Under the pieces are notes generated by a model. That model was not told the origin of the DNA. It saw only the letters and a list, made by a program, of their open reading frames with translations, and searched no databases. A DNA stretch of 64,000 nt, from positions 359,913,238 through 359,977,237 of the forward strand of contig NC_085138.1 of the NCBI RefSeq assembly GCF_035046485.1, in the 5' to 3' direction. The DNA comes from Aedes albopictus. Lineage: Eukaryota; Arthropoda; Insecta; Diptera; Culicidae. Position numbers and translations under genes: made by a program. Below, in pieces: positions 1 through 9,259 of this stretch (its first letter is position 1; each line of letters starts with the position of its first letter).

Positions 1-726
1 AACATCCCTGCGGACATCCAAATGGCCGATCCGGCATTCTTCCGGGCCGATAGCATCGATATGCTGATCGGAGCAGAGCTATTTTACAAACTACTGAAGC
101 CCGGACACATCATCATCGACGAACGCTTGCCAGAGCTCCGAGAGTCTCACTTTGGCTGGCTCGTGGCAGGTGTCATTCAGTCCGTTCCATCATCAGACAA
201 CATTCAATACTCCCAATTGGCATCGATTGAAGATGTCGCTGATTCAACTTACAAGTTTTCGGTTGAGGAAGAATCGGAGACTACATCAATGTCATCCAAC
301 GAACAGCAGTACGATGAACATTTTGTTTCGACGTGCTATCACGAATCCCAAGGCAGATCTCCAAAGCAGTTTCAACGAATTACAGCTCAATTCCGACCCG
401 ACGTCCGCCGGCTCGTGCTCGGCGACCAGGCCGACCTTGATGTCAACCGATGCCAGTCCAGTGATCAAATCCAACCATATACCCACCGGTACCCGTCTGG
501 TGTCCAATCAACCCCTGATGTCCGCTGGCGCTGGTACCAATCCAGAGGTAAGACCCACGCTTCACCAGCCCCAGTGTCCAGTAGCCAACAATCTCCGACG
601 CCCGCTGGACGCCGTCCAATGAACAGGCCGTTCTTGAACTTCGCTAGAACTCGCCCGGTGACAAAGCCAAGCCTGACGTCAGCCGGTACTCCGGCAGTTT
701 CACTGCCAGCCTCTTTCCAGTTTTGA
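1..726 (+). pseudogene. BEL/Pao retrotransposon polyprotein, 3' part with internal deletion
   Basis: An open frame enters from the left edge of the window and ends with TGA at 724-726. Its first ~55 residues match the C-terminal half of the BEL/Pao aspartic-peptidase region (DUF1758 type): a run ending IDMLIGAELFYKLL is followed by HFGWLVAG. Next comes a DEHFVSTCYHESQGR stretch that in Pao elements leads into the reverse transcriptase. The frame then jumps to a Pro/Ser/Thr-rich tail close to the PPT and LTR. No reverse transcriptase, RNase H or integrase lies between, so this copy looks internally deleted and cannot move by itself. The purine run at 741-750 just upstream of the LTR fits a polypurine tract. 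The family call is fairly sure; the deletion is inferred from known domain order. Confidence 0.75.
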
Positions 727-751
727 ACCGAAGGTCCACCGGGGGGGTGTA

Positions 752-1182
752 TGTTGCGTACGCAAGATATTCACGCTTTGCCCACTGTGCGTAGCCCGCG
801 TGACCCACCCAATCTTTACTTCGCTCATCCGCCTCTCCACACATCGTCTTACGCGCCAAATGTAGCATGAAAGAGAAGAAAAATCTACCCCGAACCTAGC
901 GCAGAAGTCTACCTGCACCGAGAAGCGTGGAGACCGACTTGGGAGACAGGATTCGACACGCAATACGCAGAAGTAGCACGATCAGTATTTTTTAACCAGT
1001 GGTACGACCAACACGTTACGAAGAAAGTTCTAGGAATAAAGTTTTGTAGTTAATGTGATCCGAGTGTTTTCTCTGGCCTAGCCACTCTACCGCCACTGAA
1101 GGATATTCCCTCACGTTGAATCCGCCGCTTGTAATTTCGACGATCGACATACAGTCCACCAACCCTGAACCGAACCCGAACA
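752..1182 (+). repeat. 3' LTR of the BEL/Pao element
   Basis: The LTR starts TGTTGCG directly after a G-rich polypurine tract and is read to end at CCCGAACA (1182), the same TG...CA ends and CCGAACA terminus as the intact BEL element at 20098-28121. The 5' partner lies outside the window, so the right boundary rests on that comparison only. Confidence 0.6.
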
Positions 1183-1228
1183 GAGTTTCAAAACGATTCC
1201 TTGAAGAAATCTTCCGACGGAATTAGAG

Positions 1229-1300
1229 CGGACCTGGTAAGGTGGTTAGAGTTCGTGCCTATAACGAGGACCTGGGATCGCATTCCACTCCCGAAAAACT
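1229..1300 (+). repeat. tRNA-derived SINE head
   Basis: An A-box-like TGGTAAGGTGGTTAGAG is followed 33 bp later by a B-box-like GGGATCGCATTCC, the split RNA polymerase III promoter of tRNA-derived mosquito SINEs. It does not fold as a normal tRNA (no clear acceptor stem), so it is called a SINE fragment. Right end uncertain. Between here and 1690 I see only AT-rich unassigned DNA. Confidence 0.55.
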
Positions 1301-1690
1301 CGCTGCAGAAGGAAAATAAAGCGCAATTTGAACCGTTATGGCCAATCAACAATTAATTGTAATGGCTTCTATGCTCAATATCCATGGTCATGGAAAGCTT
1401 TTGGATTTTCATTTGCCAACTGATACGAACGTTTAAAAAATGGCTGATTGTTGTAGTCAATAGAACACATTAATGACAAACAGGCTCCGTCATATAGTTG
1501 GGTAGCAATACAACCAAGAAGATAAAAGAAGAAGCGCAACAACAAAATGTGCAGACTTCCATGCCACCATGGCCATGGCATGTAAAACAAAACTCAGCTT
1601 AAAACAGTACAAGAGAAACATTATTCACTCAACATCGTACCACGTTGGAATCCCGAAAATATGCACAAAAAATGAGGTCACCGGTGAACC

Positions 1691-1726
1691 TATAAGAGTC
1701 CTCGCTGCTCTCAGTGCATCTTCAGT
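1691..1726 (+). promoter_or_regulatory. Core promoter (TATA + initiator) of the small secreted-protein gene
   Basis: TATAAGAG at 1691 is followed about 31 bp later by TTCAGT (1721-1726), an arthropod initiator at normal TATA spacing. This puts the start about 30 bp upstream of the ATG at 1754. Confidence 0.6.
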
Positions 1727-1753
1727 CCACACGCATCGTACTTTTTAGGCACG

Positions 1754-2332
1754 ATGCAATCCACAGCCACTCTGTGCTTCACTGGTGTAATTGTCTCACT
1801 CCTGGCGTGGTGGTCGTCAAGCCAACTGGCCAATGCAGCAGGATGGTTCACTCCTCAGTATCCTCCAGTCGTGGAATTTGGACAGTACAATCCCAGCGAT
1901 GAGATTTGTTTCCACAGGAAAATACTGGACGGCACACACTCACCGCATATAATACACTTTCGACATGTAATTAGCCTTTTGTTTCTCACACAATAATCAA
2001 CACCTAATTAATTAATCCTTAATTTCATATTTCAGCCAGTTGGAGCCTCAATCAACTATATCAGGCTTCAATCCACTCAGAACAAATGGGCCAGATTCCG
2101 GGCGGAGCTCACTGACGGAGCCATCGGGACCAGCTTTGTCCAACTTGAACTGTATGCCACCTACAGTTGGTTGTTTTTCCGTACTGATGTATTCATCGAT
2201 ATGCACTGTACTCCGGTTCCCAAGGCATTCGTTGCGTTACTTGTTCGAAACAGAAAACGACCACTTTTTGATAGTATAACTACATCGAATCCCAGAACAT
2301 TGAGTACAAAACGAACTGTGTATTGGGTGTGA
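1754..2332 (+). CDS. Small secreted protein, MBF2-like (two exons)
   Basis: The coding sequence is join(1754..1966, 2036..2332), 169 residues. The phase-0 intron (1967-2035, 69 bp) has a GTAATT donor and a TTTCAG acceptor. The N terminus is a clear signal peptide: a hydrophobic run after MQSTATLC ending near ANAA. Exon 2 has ASINYIRLQS...RAELTDGAIGTSFVQLEL, which resembles the NI.YI...G.G...V.L pattern of insect MBF2-like secreted proteins. That family link is from memory of the pattern and is not firm. A TATA/initiator pair lies upstream and AATAAA at 2354-2359 lies 22 bp past the stop. The gene is convergent with the LRR gene, with 380 bp between the stops. Function unknown; export from the cell is the safest statement. 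Confidence 0.65.
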
Positions 2333-2711
2333 CATTGCATGTTAAAGTTTGAAAATAAACAGTTTTCTAAAGTAATTCATCATCCCATATTTTATTGTCT
2401 ACAAGGATTCAAAAGCCCAAAACTGCGCTGAAAATATTCTAAAGCGATTCGTCCAAATATTTGAAGTTTCTATGTTTTCTCTATTCTTCATACCAAATCA
2501 AACTGCTGCTAAGTCACTTTCATCTTAATTCTGTGAATGTCACTTTATTAATATCAGGTTATAATTAATCTCAAGGCCTGATTCACGCCTCTTCAACACG
2601 ACATCTTATTTGTATAATTATTGTTCAGATTGGAAATTTCCCAGAATACGAGTTAATCGATTTCACATGCTATGCGGCTGCGCACACTATTGATGCCCTG
2701 CACTGATCCTC

Positions 2712-3550
2712 TCAATAGGTCACTCTTCGCAAACGTGGAAAAGCACGTTGCAGCTCAAAGTAGTCTAACCGTTGAATCGGATTGCCCGTGACGTTCAGCA
2801 TTCTGAGCGACGGGAACGTCCATTTCTTCAGTCCGATTCCAATTAGTTGATTATCTGCCAGGTCCAAACGTTCCAGGTAGTACAAAACCAAGTCTATGTC
2901 ACCCGGTCGCACTTCCAACAATCGGTTGTGAGCAAAATCGATGATTCTTATATACGGCATGAATGCGAAAAGCTCAAAATTCACCAAGTGCACTAGGTTT
3001 TCACTCATGTCTAGTTCTTCTAATTGGTTGAGATATTTGAAACTGGCCACACTTGTCACTAGATTGTTCTTCATCTTTAACTTTCGAAGACTGTAGCTTT
3101 TGTCCGGATCAATGTAGATACGAGAAATCCAATTGTTGGATACGTCCAGATCCAGAACAGTATCCGGCATATCAAGCCCCTGCATTCGTACGGCATTCAT
3201 CTGCAGATATCGAGCGCGGCTCATTCTTCGGAACAGACCCGCTGAGAAAATGCTCACCACACTATCGGTATCGGCAAAGTCGTAGTGCTGTCCTATCCTG
3301 ATCTTATCAAATTGGTCATCTGGAAATCGAAGTCCTCGGACATCCGTACGAGATGTGATATAGATTTTCTGCAGCGTACACCAGTCATCCTCGATCACTT
3401 GACAGATGTAACGCTGATACCGAGCACTGGCCAGGGCCAAGCCCAAAATCAGCAGGACTAGCGTTGAGCTGCCAAAGTTCACAAGATTAAATTTCAATAA
3501 GGAAGAAGTCCTATTTAAAAGCTCACAACTTACTATTTGATCACCACCAT
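2712..3550 (-). CDS. Secreted leucine-rich-repeat protein (two exons)
   Basis: The coding sequence is complement(join(2712..3468, 3534..3550)), 257 residues. Reading through the 65-bp intron gives a longer open frame, but splicing GTAAGT (from 3533) to TTGGCAG (ending 3469) joins a 17-base first exon, ATG GTG GTG ATC AAA TA, to the signal-peptide core. This gives MVVIKYSTLVLLILGLALASA, a textbook signal peptide, so I prefer the spliced start. After a Cys-containing N-terminal segment come at least six LRRs of the LxxLxLxxNxL type (VLDLDVSNNWI, LRKLKMKNNLV, LEELDMSENLV, IRIIDFAHNRL, LERLDLADNQL, LRMLNVTGNPI). No membrane anchor follows, so it is probably secreted. Single-LRR-block proteins of this kind are common in mosquitoes; the ligand is unknown. 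Confidence 0.75.
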
Positions 3551-4800
3551 CGTTCCAGCTAGGCACGTCTAGACCGGTCGGGAGTCCCACGTCGTCTCCG
3601 GCGAATGCACAGCCGATCGAGTGACTGCACTCCCTGAACCGATTCGTCATAATTCGAAATATTTTGTTATGTAAACTATTCCAGGCACGCAACTAGCGAT
3701 ACTCCCAGATCATCTGTGATCAATTATGATCTGTCCGGCTGAGTGGAAATAAACTGAACGATACGATATAGATTTCAAATGGGGGTTCGTTGACGGGGTG
3801 CGCATTCCAAGACAGGGCCTGGCCCGCTCGTGGATAGACCCCTCGTTGCCGTAATTAGCGATGCCACAAAATTGCGCACAATTGTGCATAACATCCCCAT
3901 TAGTGCTCACTTAAGCCGACTTAACGTACCAATAGTCGAATCATTTACAGCTGGGAATGTAAATGACAAACCTAGGAACACCACGTTGATAGAGATCTGA
4001 TCTCATCAAACACAGGGTGATGCGATCGACGCAGGCCACACGCAGTCAACCGCACTAAACTTATGCGGGAATGAACTTGACGGCAGTAGTGGAGTGAGAA
4101 TGATAAAAATGCGGAACATGGCACTGCACTAATAAGACGTGGAATGAACTGCCGGAGGTTCCGGAGCGCCGGAGAGGTGATCAACTCAAAGGTGATTGAA
4201 TTTGCTACACATTCTCACCTGATCGCTTCATCAAGATCTGCTGTTTCGAGAATGGCATATAACAGATGTTAGGTGCAAATGTGCGCCACATTGTCTCATT
4301 AGTAATTAATGGGTGCATTGCCTGGCAACATCTTATTAAATCATGGTGATATAATGTAGAATGCACGTCCAGTGGATGATAATATAGTGTATGATGAACT
4401 GAAATTTTAACACGAAATACTCGTAAAAGCTTGCAATGTCTCATAAATGCCACAGATAATCCACCAAACCAATATGAAAATGTATCAATGTAGAATAAAT
4501 TTATCGGTAGGTAAAAGTAATCACTTCATTGTGAACTGTACTACTTGTTTTGAGTATCGTTGTAATTCCATGTTCTGGTGTGTATAATGCATTATTCTTC
4601 GTACCCTCTTCAAATGCCCAGACACACGTGGAGGATAATATAGCCAACGATAGTACAGGTTACACCACTGGTAAAAATTGGTACAAAGGTTCTCAGAATT
4701 GAATGAAGTCTTCTTCAAAAAAAAACTAAATTGAAAAAAATCAAGGTCGCCTAATTTTTCGGAAAACTCTAGTGGAAAACAAACATTTTCCACTGACACC
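3551..4800. other. Intergenic DNA without recognised features
   Basis: Upstream of the LRR gene. There is a possible initiator (GCAGTC on the minus strand near 3630) but no TATA at the right distance. No convincing coding, RNA or repeat signal is seen. Confidence 0.4.
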
Positions 4801-4805
4801 ACCTA

Positions 4806-5165
4806 CTTTGAAAAATCATAACTCAAGAACAAAGCATCGTAGACACATTTGTTTGTGAAATTTTAAGCAAATTTTCTCAGCAATTAAAAAAAAATATAAA
4901 ATGAAAATTGTTTTCCACAAAATTATCCACAATTGAGGAAAATCGGTTGAAAAAGTCGGAAAAACTATTTTTGAAGTCCGGAAAAAATCACAAAAAAAAA
5001 TATTTTTGAAAGGAAATTTTATAAGCTATAATCTGTAAAATTTTAACGATGTGGTTTTTCTCCATTCCTGAGTTATGACCAATTTTGTGGAAATTGTCCA
5101 GAGTGCTATATGAGCCGTTTGTGTAAAAATCATAACTCAAGAACGAAGCATCGTAGACACAATGT
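4806..5165. repeat. AT-rich repeat with ~320-bp-spaced direct copies
   Basis: The string ATAACTCAAGAAC followed by AAGCATCGTAGACACA occurs near 4820 and again near 5136, each preceded by AAAATC. The DNA between is A/T-rich without coding potential. This looks like the edge of an unclassified repeat. Confidence 0.4.
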
Positions 5166-5451
5166 TTTGACGTAGGACTACGTCTCTCTTTTCTATACCG
5201 GGTGTCATTCTAAATTTTCAGAAATCGGCCGCGTTACGTTTAAAGTGGAGATTTTGAGCGTTAATAACTCAGCCATTTCTTGTTGAATTTTCAAAATTTT
5301 GGCACCAATCGATTGCAAATCTTTACACCAATTATGTCCAATAATAATATTTGCTGTTTTTCAATAACAAACTATTGAAAAATTGGGAAAAGTTAACCCA
5401 TGTTTATTCCAGCCAATCACGATCGAGCACATTTTGGATGCTCCCGTCGAA

Positions 5452-5459
5452 TATAAAAG
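5452..5459 (+). promoter_or_regulatory. TATA box of the first unit
   Basis: TATAAAAG lies about 40 bp downstream of CCAATCAC. Its flanks differ from the other TATA boxes in the array. Downstream reading leads to the stem-loop at 5945. Confidence 0.45.
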
Positions 5460-5944
5460 CTACTGCTTCTTCGCATCTTCCCTCATTTGCCTTTGTCGTC
5501 TCGAGGTGAACGCATCGAACGAGAGCTGCCCACTTTCTTCGTTTTCGCTTATTCTTCTTTGGCGGCCGTGTCGGCTCTGTATCGGTGGTTGTCGGCAAGG
5601 GTGTGTTGCACATTCACCTTCTAACCGTCTAACGCGGCAGACCAAGGAAGTGTTTCGAAAATTGGATTGATCGACGGTGGTGGCAGAGGCAGCAGCAAAA
5701 TCCACAGAAAGACCCGCCATGACGGACGAATTTGCGAGTTGCGTCGCTTTTCTTTCCTCGGGGCCTCGATTTGGATTGAGTGACAGCGGCGCATTGCTGA
5801 TAGCATCAGGATTCGCATCCACGGCAGCAAGCGGCGGGCCAATTTTCGACGGCGTTCAGCATTCAACAAGGAATAAACCAACACGCATTGCGTGGCATGA
5901 TGAATTCATGTCATTTTCTGTTCAAAATCGTTCAATATTTAAAC

Positions 5945-5960
5945 GGTTCTTTTCAGGACC
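5945..5960 (+). promoter_or_regulatory. Histone-type 3' stem-loop, copy 1
   Basis: GGTTCTTTTCAGGACC has a 6-bp stem with one G-U pair and a TTTC loop, preceded by AAAC and followed 16 nt later by TCAAGAGTT (U7-like downstream element). Confidence 0.6.
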
Positions 5961-6344
5961 ATCGAAAATTATTCCTCAAGAGTTGTGAATCAGATAATTA
6001 TTTCATTCCATCGAACAGGAAAAGTGTGGTGTGACCGAATAGTGAACGATTGAATGCTTGATGGCCCCGCAACAATGATGATGCCGGCCACCAATGGTTC
6101 CATCCGGAATTTAGCAACGCTTTATCCTATCCGGACCATTTTTAGTGGAACATTGTTAAATTATAGCATTTTCGAGTTAAAATGATGTGAATCTTCCAAT
6201 ATTTTGGATACTTTATTCGTTACATGAAACTTTTCTCATTTCTCGGTTGATAAACAAGCGTCTGGTGCATGTGGGGCGGGGCATGCAAACGAAATAAACT
6301 GGAAGCCAGACAAATGGGAGGAGCTTCATCTGCTAATCTAGGGG

Positions 6345-6352
6345 TATAAAAG
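6345..6352 (+). promoter_or_regulatory. TATA box, unit A
   Basis: TATAAAAG in the conserved CTAGGGGTATAAAAGC context, with a CATGCAAAC octamer-like motif about 70 bp upstream, as in histone promoters. Confidence 0.55.
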
Positions 6353-6573
6353 CTGTACTCTCTGTTTTCTTTCGTCATTTTCGTTGGATCAGTCAAGGTG
6401 GTTGGTGTCACCTCCAGCCCGGCAGCAACACACACGAACACAGCGACGACTCTGCTCGGCCAGGAATTTCATCCACGGCAGCAAGCTGCCGGTTAGTGTT
6501 CGAAGGCATTCAGAATTCAACGCGGCGTAAACCAACCTGGCAGGACCACATCAAAATCGTCCATAATACAAAC

Positions 6574-6589
6574 GGTCCTTTTCAGGACC
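6574..6589 (+). promoter_or_regulatory. Histone-type 3' stem-loop, copy 2
   Basis: Perfect GGTCCTTTTCAGGACC after AAAC, followed by ACAGAAAATC and then AGAGTTATGA. It lies about 225 bp past the unit A TATA box. Confidence 0.65.
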
Positions 6590-6769
6590 ACAGAAAATCT
6601 TTCCTACAGAGTTATGAAAAGTGAAAGACAGCTCCGCTTCTCAGCAAAAGTGAAGCCGACCATTAATTTTATCCATAGCAGCAAACAGTGGGTCAGTTTT
6701 CGGTGGCCCAGCATTTAGCGCGGAGAAAACCAACACGCATCGCGTGACATGGTGAATTCATGAACAAAC

Positions 6770-6785
6770 GGTCCTTATCAGGGCC
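6770..6785 (+). promoter_or_regulatory. Histone-type 3' stem-loop, copy 3 (diverged)
   Basis: GGTCCTTATCAGGGCC keeps a 6-bp stem through a compensating wobble pair; the loop has changed. The unit has no TATA box of its own. Confidence 0.5.
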
Positions 6786-7267
6786 ACCGAAAATGATGCC
6801 TCAGAAGTTATAAATCGGATTATTTTCATCCATAAATCGAGAAAAGTGGTGTGGAACCAAATAGTAAAAGCGTGTATACTCGTTGCTCAGCAACAGTGAA
6901 GTCGGGCAATTGTCGATGGTATCCAGCATTCACCGCGCAGAAACCCAACACGCATTGCGTGGAATGGTGAATTCATGTAATTTTCTCCAGATTCCAGGCT
7001 TAATACCATCGATCGGGAAAAGCGTGGTGCAACAAAAAAGTGACATATTGAATGATTGATGGCTCAGCAACAATGATAAAGCCGGCCACTAATGATTCCA
7101 CCTGTAATTCCACAACGCATTTTCCATTCTTATTTTTCAATGAAAATTGGCTCATTTCTGGGATGGTTAATTGTTTGAAGCGTCTGGCTGCAAGCGGGCG
7201 GGGCATGCAAACAAAATAAACTGGAAAGGCAGCCAAATGGGAGGAGCTTCATCTGATAATCTAGGGG

Positions 7268-7275
7268 TATAATAG
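7268..7275 (+). promoter_or_regulatory. TATA box, unit B
   Basis: TATAATAG, one base changed from the array consensus, in the same CTAGGGG context. Confidence 0.5.
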
Positions 7276-7508
7276 CTTTGTCCTCGGTTTTCTTTCGTCA
7301 TTTTCGTTGGATCAGTCAAGGAGGTTGGTGGCACCTCCAGTACGACAGCAGCACACACCAACCCAGCGACGGCTCGGCTCGGCTGGAAATCTCATCCAAG
7401 GCAGCAAGCGACGGGTCAGTTTACGACGGCTTCCAGCATTCAGCATGGAGAAAACCAACACGCATTGCGTGGCGTGGTGAATTCATCAAAATCGTCCATA
7501 ATATAAAC

Positions 7509-7524
7509 GGTCCTTTTCAGGACC
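7509..7524 (+). promoter_or_regulatory. Histone-type 3' stem-loop, copy 4
   Basis: Perfect GGTCCTTTTCAGGACC, with AAAAGAGTTATGA downstream. It lies 241 bp past the unit B TATA box. Confidence 0.65.
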
Positions 7525-7676
7525 AAATGAAATCTTTCCAAAAGAGTTATGAGTTTGACCGCCAGTGGACTTTGGCAACGCATTATCATATCCGGACCAT
7601 TTTGCGTGAAAAGTTTTTCAATTCTAACATTTTTCAAATTAAAATGATCTAAATAATCTAATATTTTGGTTACATT

Positions 7677-8077
7677 GTCGGTTTCCTGCAATAGGGGCAC
7701 AACTCAAAATTTGTCATTTTTGAGATTTTTAAGGCAAATGATGAAAAACTATGTAAACTTTCATCTCACAAAGACCCGTTCTAAAATTCGTTGAGAAACG
7801 CGAGTTTTTCTCATTTTCACAAATTTTCCGCATTAAAGGCACAACTCAAAATCAGTCAACTTTTTCAATAGTAGTTGAAAAATAGTAATCGAAAATTCAT
7901 GAAACAGATAGTCCGTCAGTCCCTTTCCATGATACAATAATCAAAATTCGTTTACTTCTGCCAAATAATGAGAGAAATAAGTGAACATGCAGAAGGTGCT
8001 TCAACACTGATAATTTTAAAACGCTCATTCTGAAAATTCACATTTTTTGAGTTGTGCCCCTATTGCAGGAAACCGAC
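7677..8077. mobile_element. 401-bp MITE inside the histone-like array
   Basis: The left end GTCGGTTTCCTGCAATAGGG and the right end form matching terminal inverted repeats of about 33 bp. Flanking ACATT on the left recurs one base past the right end (ACATTATCC). The neighbouring units show the uninterrupted version of this site, so this is an insertion between units B and C. No coding capacity. Confidence 0.8.
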
Positions 8078-8220
8078 GACATTATCCGTTCAATGGAAAT
8101 TTTCTCATTTCTCGGTTGATTAATCGTTTGATGCGTCTGGAGCATGAGGGGCGGGTCATGCAAACGAAATTAACTGAAAAACCAGCCGAATGGGAGGAGC
8201 TTCATATGCTAATCTAGGGG

Positions 8221-8228
8221 TATAAAAG
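8221..8228 (+). promoter_or_regulatory. TATA box, unit C
   Basis: TATAAAAG in the conserved CTAGGGG context, separated from unit B by the MITE at 7677-8077. Confidence 0.55.
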
Positions 8229-8463
8229 CTGTGCCCTCTGTTTTCTGTCTTCATTTTCGTTGGATCGGCCAAGAAGGTAGAATGTCATCTCCAGCAAGCA
8301 GCCGCATATCGACTGCGATGACTCTCGGCTGATAGCACCAGGAATCTCATCCACGGCAGCAAGCGGCGGGCCAGTTTTCGACGACGCCTAGTATTGAGCG
8401 CGGAGGAATCCAACACGCATTGCGTGGCATGATGAATTCATCAAATTCGTCCATTATTCAAAC

Positions 8464-8479
8464 GGTCCTTTTCAGGACC
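8464..8479 (+). promoter_or_regulatory. Histone-type 3' stem-loop, copy 5
   Basis: Perfect GGTCCTTTTCAGGACC with AAAC before and TCAAGAGTTAC after, 243 bp past the unit C TATA box. Confidence 0.65.
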
Positions 8480-8707
8480 ATCGAAAGTGATTCCTCAAGA
8501 GTTACTTGGAGAAATTTCCACCCTTGATCGAGAAAGGTGTACTTCGTTGCCAGCAAGAGTGAAGACGGTCATTAATCTCATCCACGGCAGCAAGCGGCGG
8601 GGCAGTTTCGAATTGCGTCCATTATTCAGCACTGAGAAAACCAACATGCCTTGCGTGGCATGGTGAATTCATGCCACTTCCTTCCTAAAATCGTCAATCA
8701 ATCAAAC

Positions 8708-8723
8708 GGTCCTTTACAGGACC
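8708..8723 (+). promoter_or_regulatory. Histone-type 3' stem-loop, copy 6
   Basis: GGTCCTTTACAGGACC with intact stem and one loop change; CAAGAGTTGTG follows. No TATA box in this module. Confidence 0.6.
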
Positions 8724-8954
8724 ACCAAAAATTATTCCTCAAGAGTTGTGAATTAGATAATTTCATTCCATCGATCGAGAAAAGTGTGGTGCAACCATCC
8801 AATATTTTGGTTACTTCAGCCGTTCAATGAAAATTTTCTCATTTCATGGTTGATTAATCGTTTGAAGCGTCTGGAGCATGCGGGACGGGTCATGCAAACG
8901 GAATAAACTGCAAAGCCAGCCAAATGGTAGGAGCTTCATCTGCTAATCTAGGGA

Positions 8955-8962
8955 TATAAAAG
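8955..8962 (+). promoter_or_regulatory. TATA box, unit D
   Basis: TATAAAAG with one change in the upstream context (CTAGGGA). Confidence 0.55.
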
Positions 8963-9021
8963 CAGTGTTCTCTGTTTTCTTTCGTCATTTTCGTTGGTTC
9001 AGTCAAGAAGGTTGGAGGTGA

Positions 9022-9201
9022 ATGTCACCTGCAGCAAGGCAGCAGCACACCAACTCAGCGACTACTCTCGGCTATCGTGCTAATGATAGCACCAGAAATC
9101 GTATCCATGGCAGCGGAGCGGTGGGCCAATTTTCGACGGTGTCCAGCATTCTCCGCAGAGAAAACCAACACGCATTGCGTGGCATGGTGAATGCATCATA
9201 A
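9022..9201 (+). CDS. 59-codon ORF of unit D, possible truncated H2A-like product
   Basis: In unit D an ATG lies 60 bp after the TATA box and the frame stays open for 59 codons, stopping with TAA 18 nt before the stem-loop at 9220. That is the layout of a replication-dependent histone mRNA, but the frame is less than half the length of any core histone. The segment VGQFSTVSSILRRENQHALR loosely recalls the H2A stretch running from a QF pair to an NYAER motif; this is a weak pattern match. Units B and C do not keep this frame open. It may be a decayed, internally deleted histone gene, or not translated at all. Confidence 0.25.
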   Translation: MSPAARQQHTNSATTLGYRANDSTRNRIHGSGAVGQFSTVSSILRRENQHALRGMVNAS

Positions 9202-9219
9202 TCGTCCATTATTCAAACC

Positions 9220-9235
9220 GGTTCTTTTCAGGACC
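9220..9235 (+). promoter_or_regulatory. Histone-type 3' stem-loop, copy 7
   Basis: GGTTCTTTTCAGGACC, identical in stem to copy 1, with TCAAGAGTTAATT 17 nt downstream. Confidence 0.6.
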
Positions 9236-9259
9236 ATCGAAAATGAATCCTCAAGAGTT

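Noticed and set aside
1229..1300. Functional tRNA gene
   Set aside because: A- and B-box-like strings are present but no cloverleaf with acceptor stem and anticodon arm can be drawn; the same holds at 19365, 19908, 44662, 47252 and 58014.
5404..5613. Reverse-strand frame with PPKKNKRKRRK, possible H2B N-terminal tail
   Set aside because: Only the basic run is alike; no histone-fold residues follow and the frame overlaps the first forward unit.
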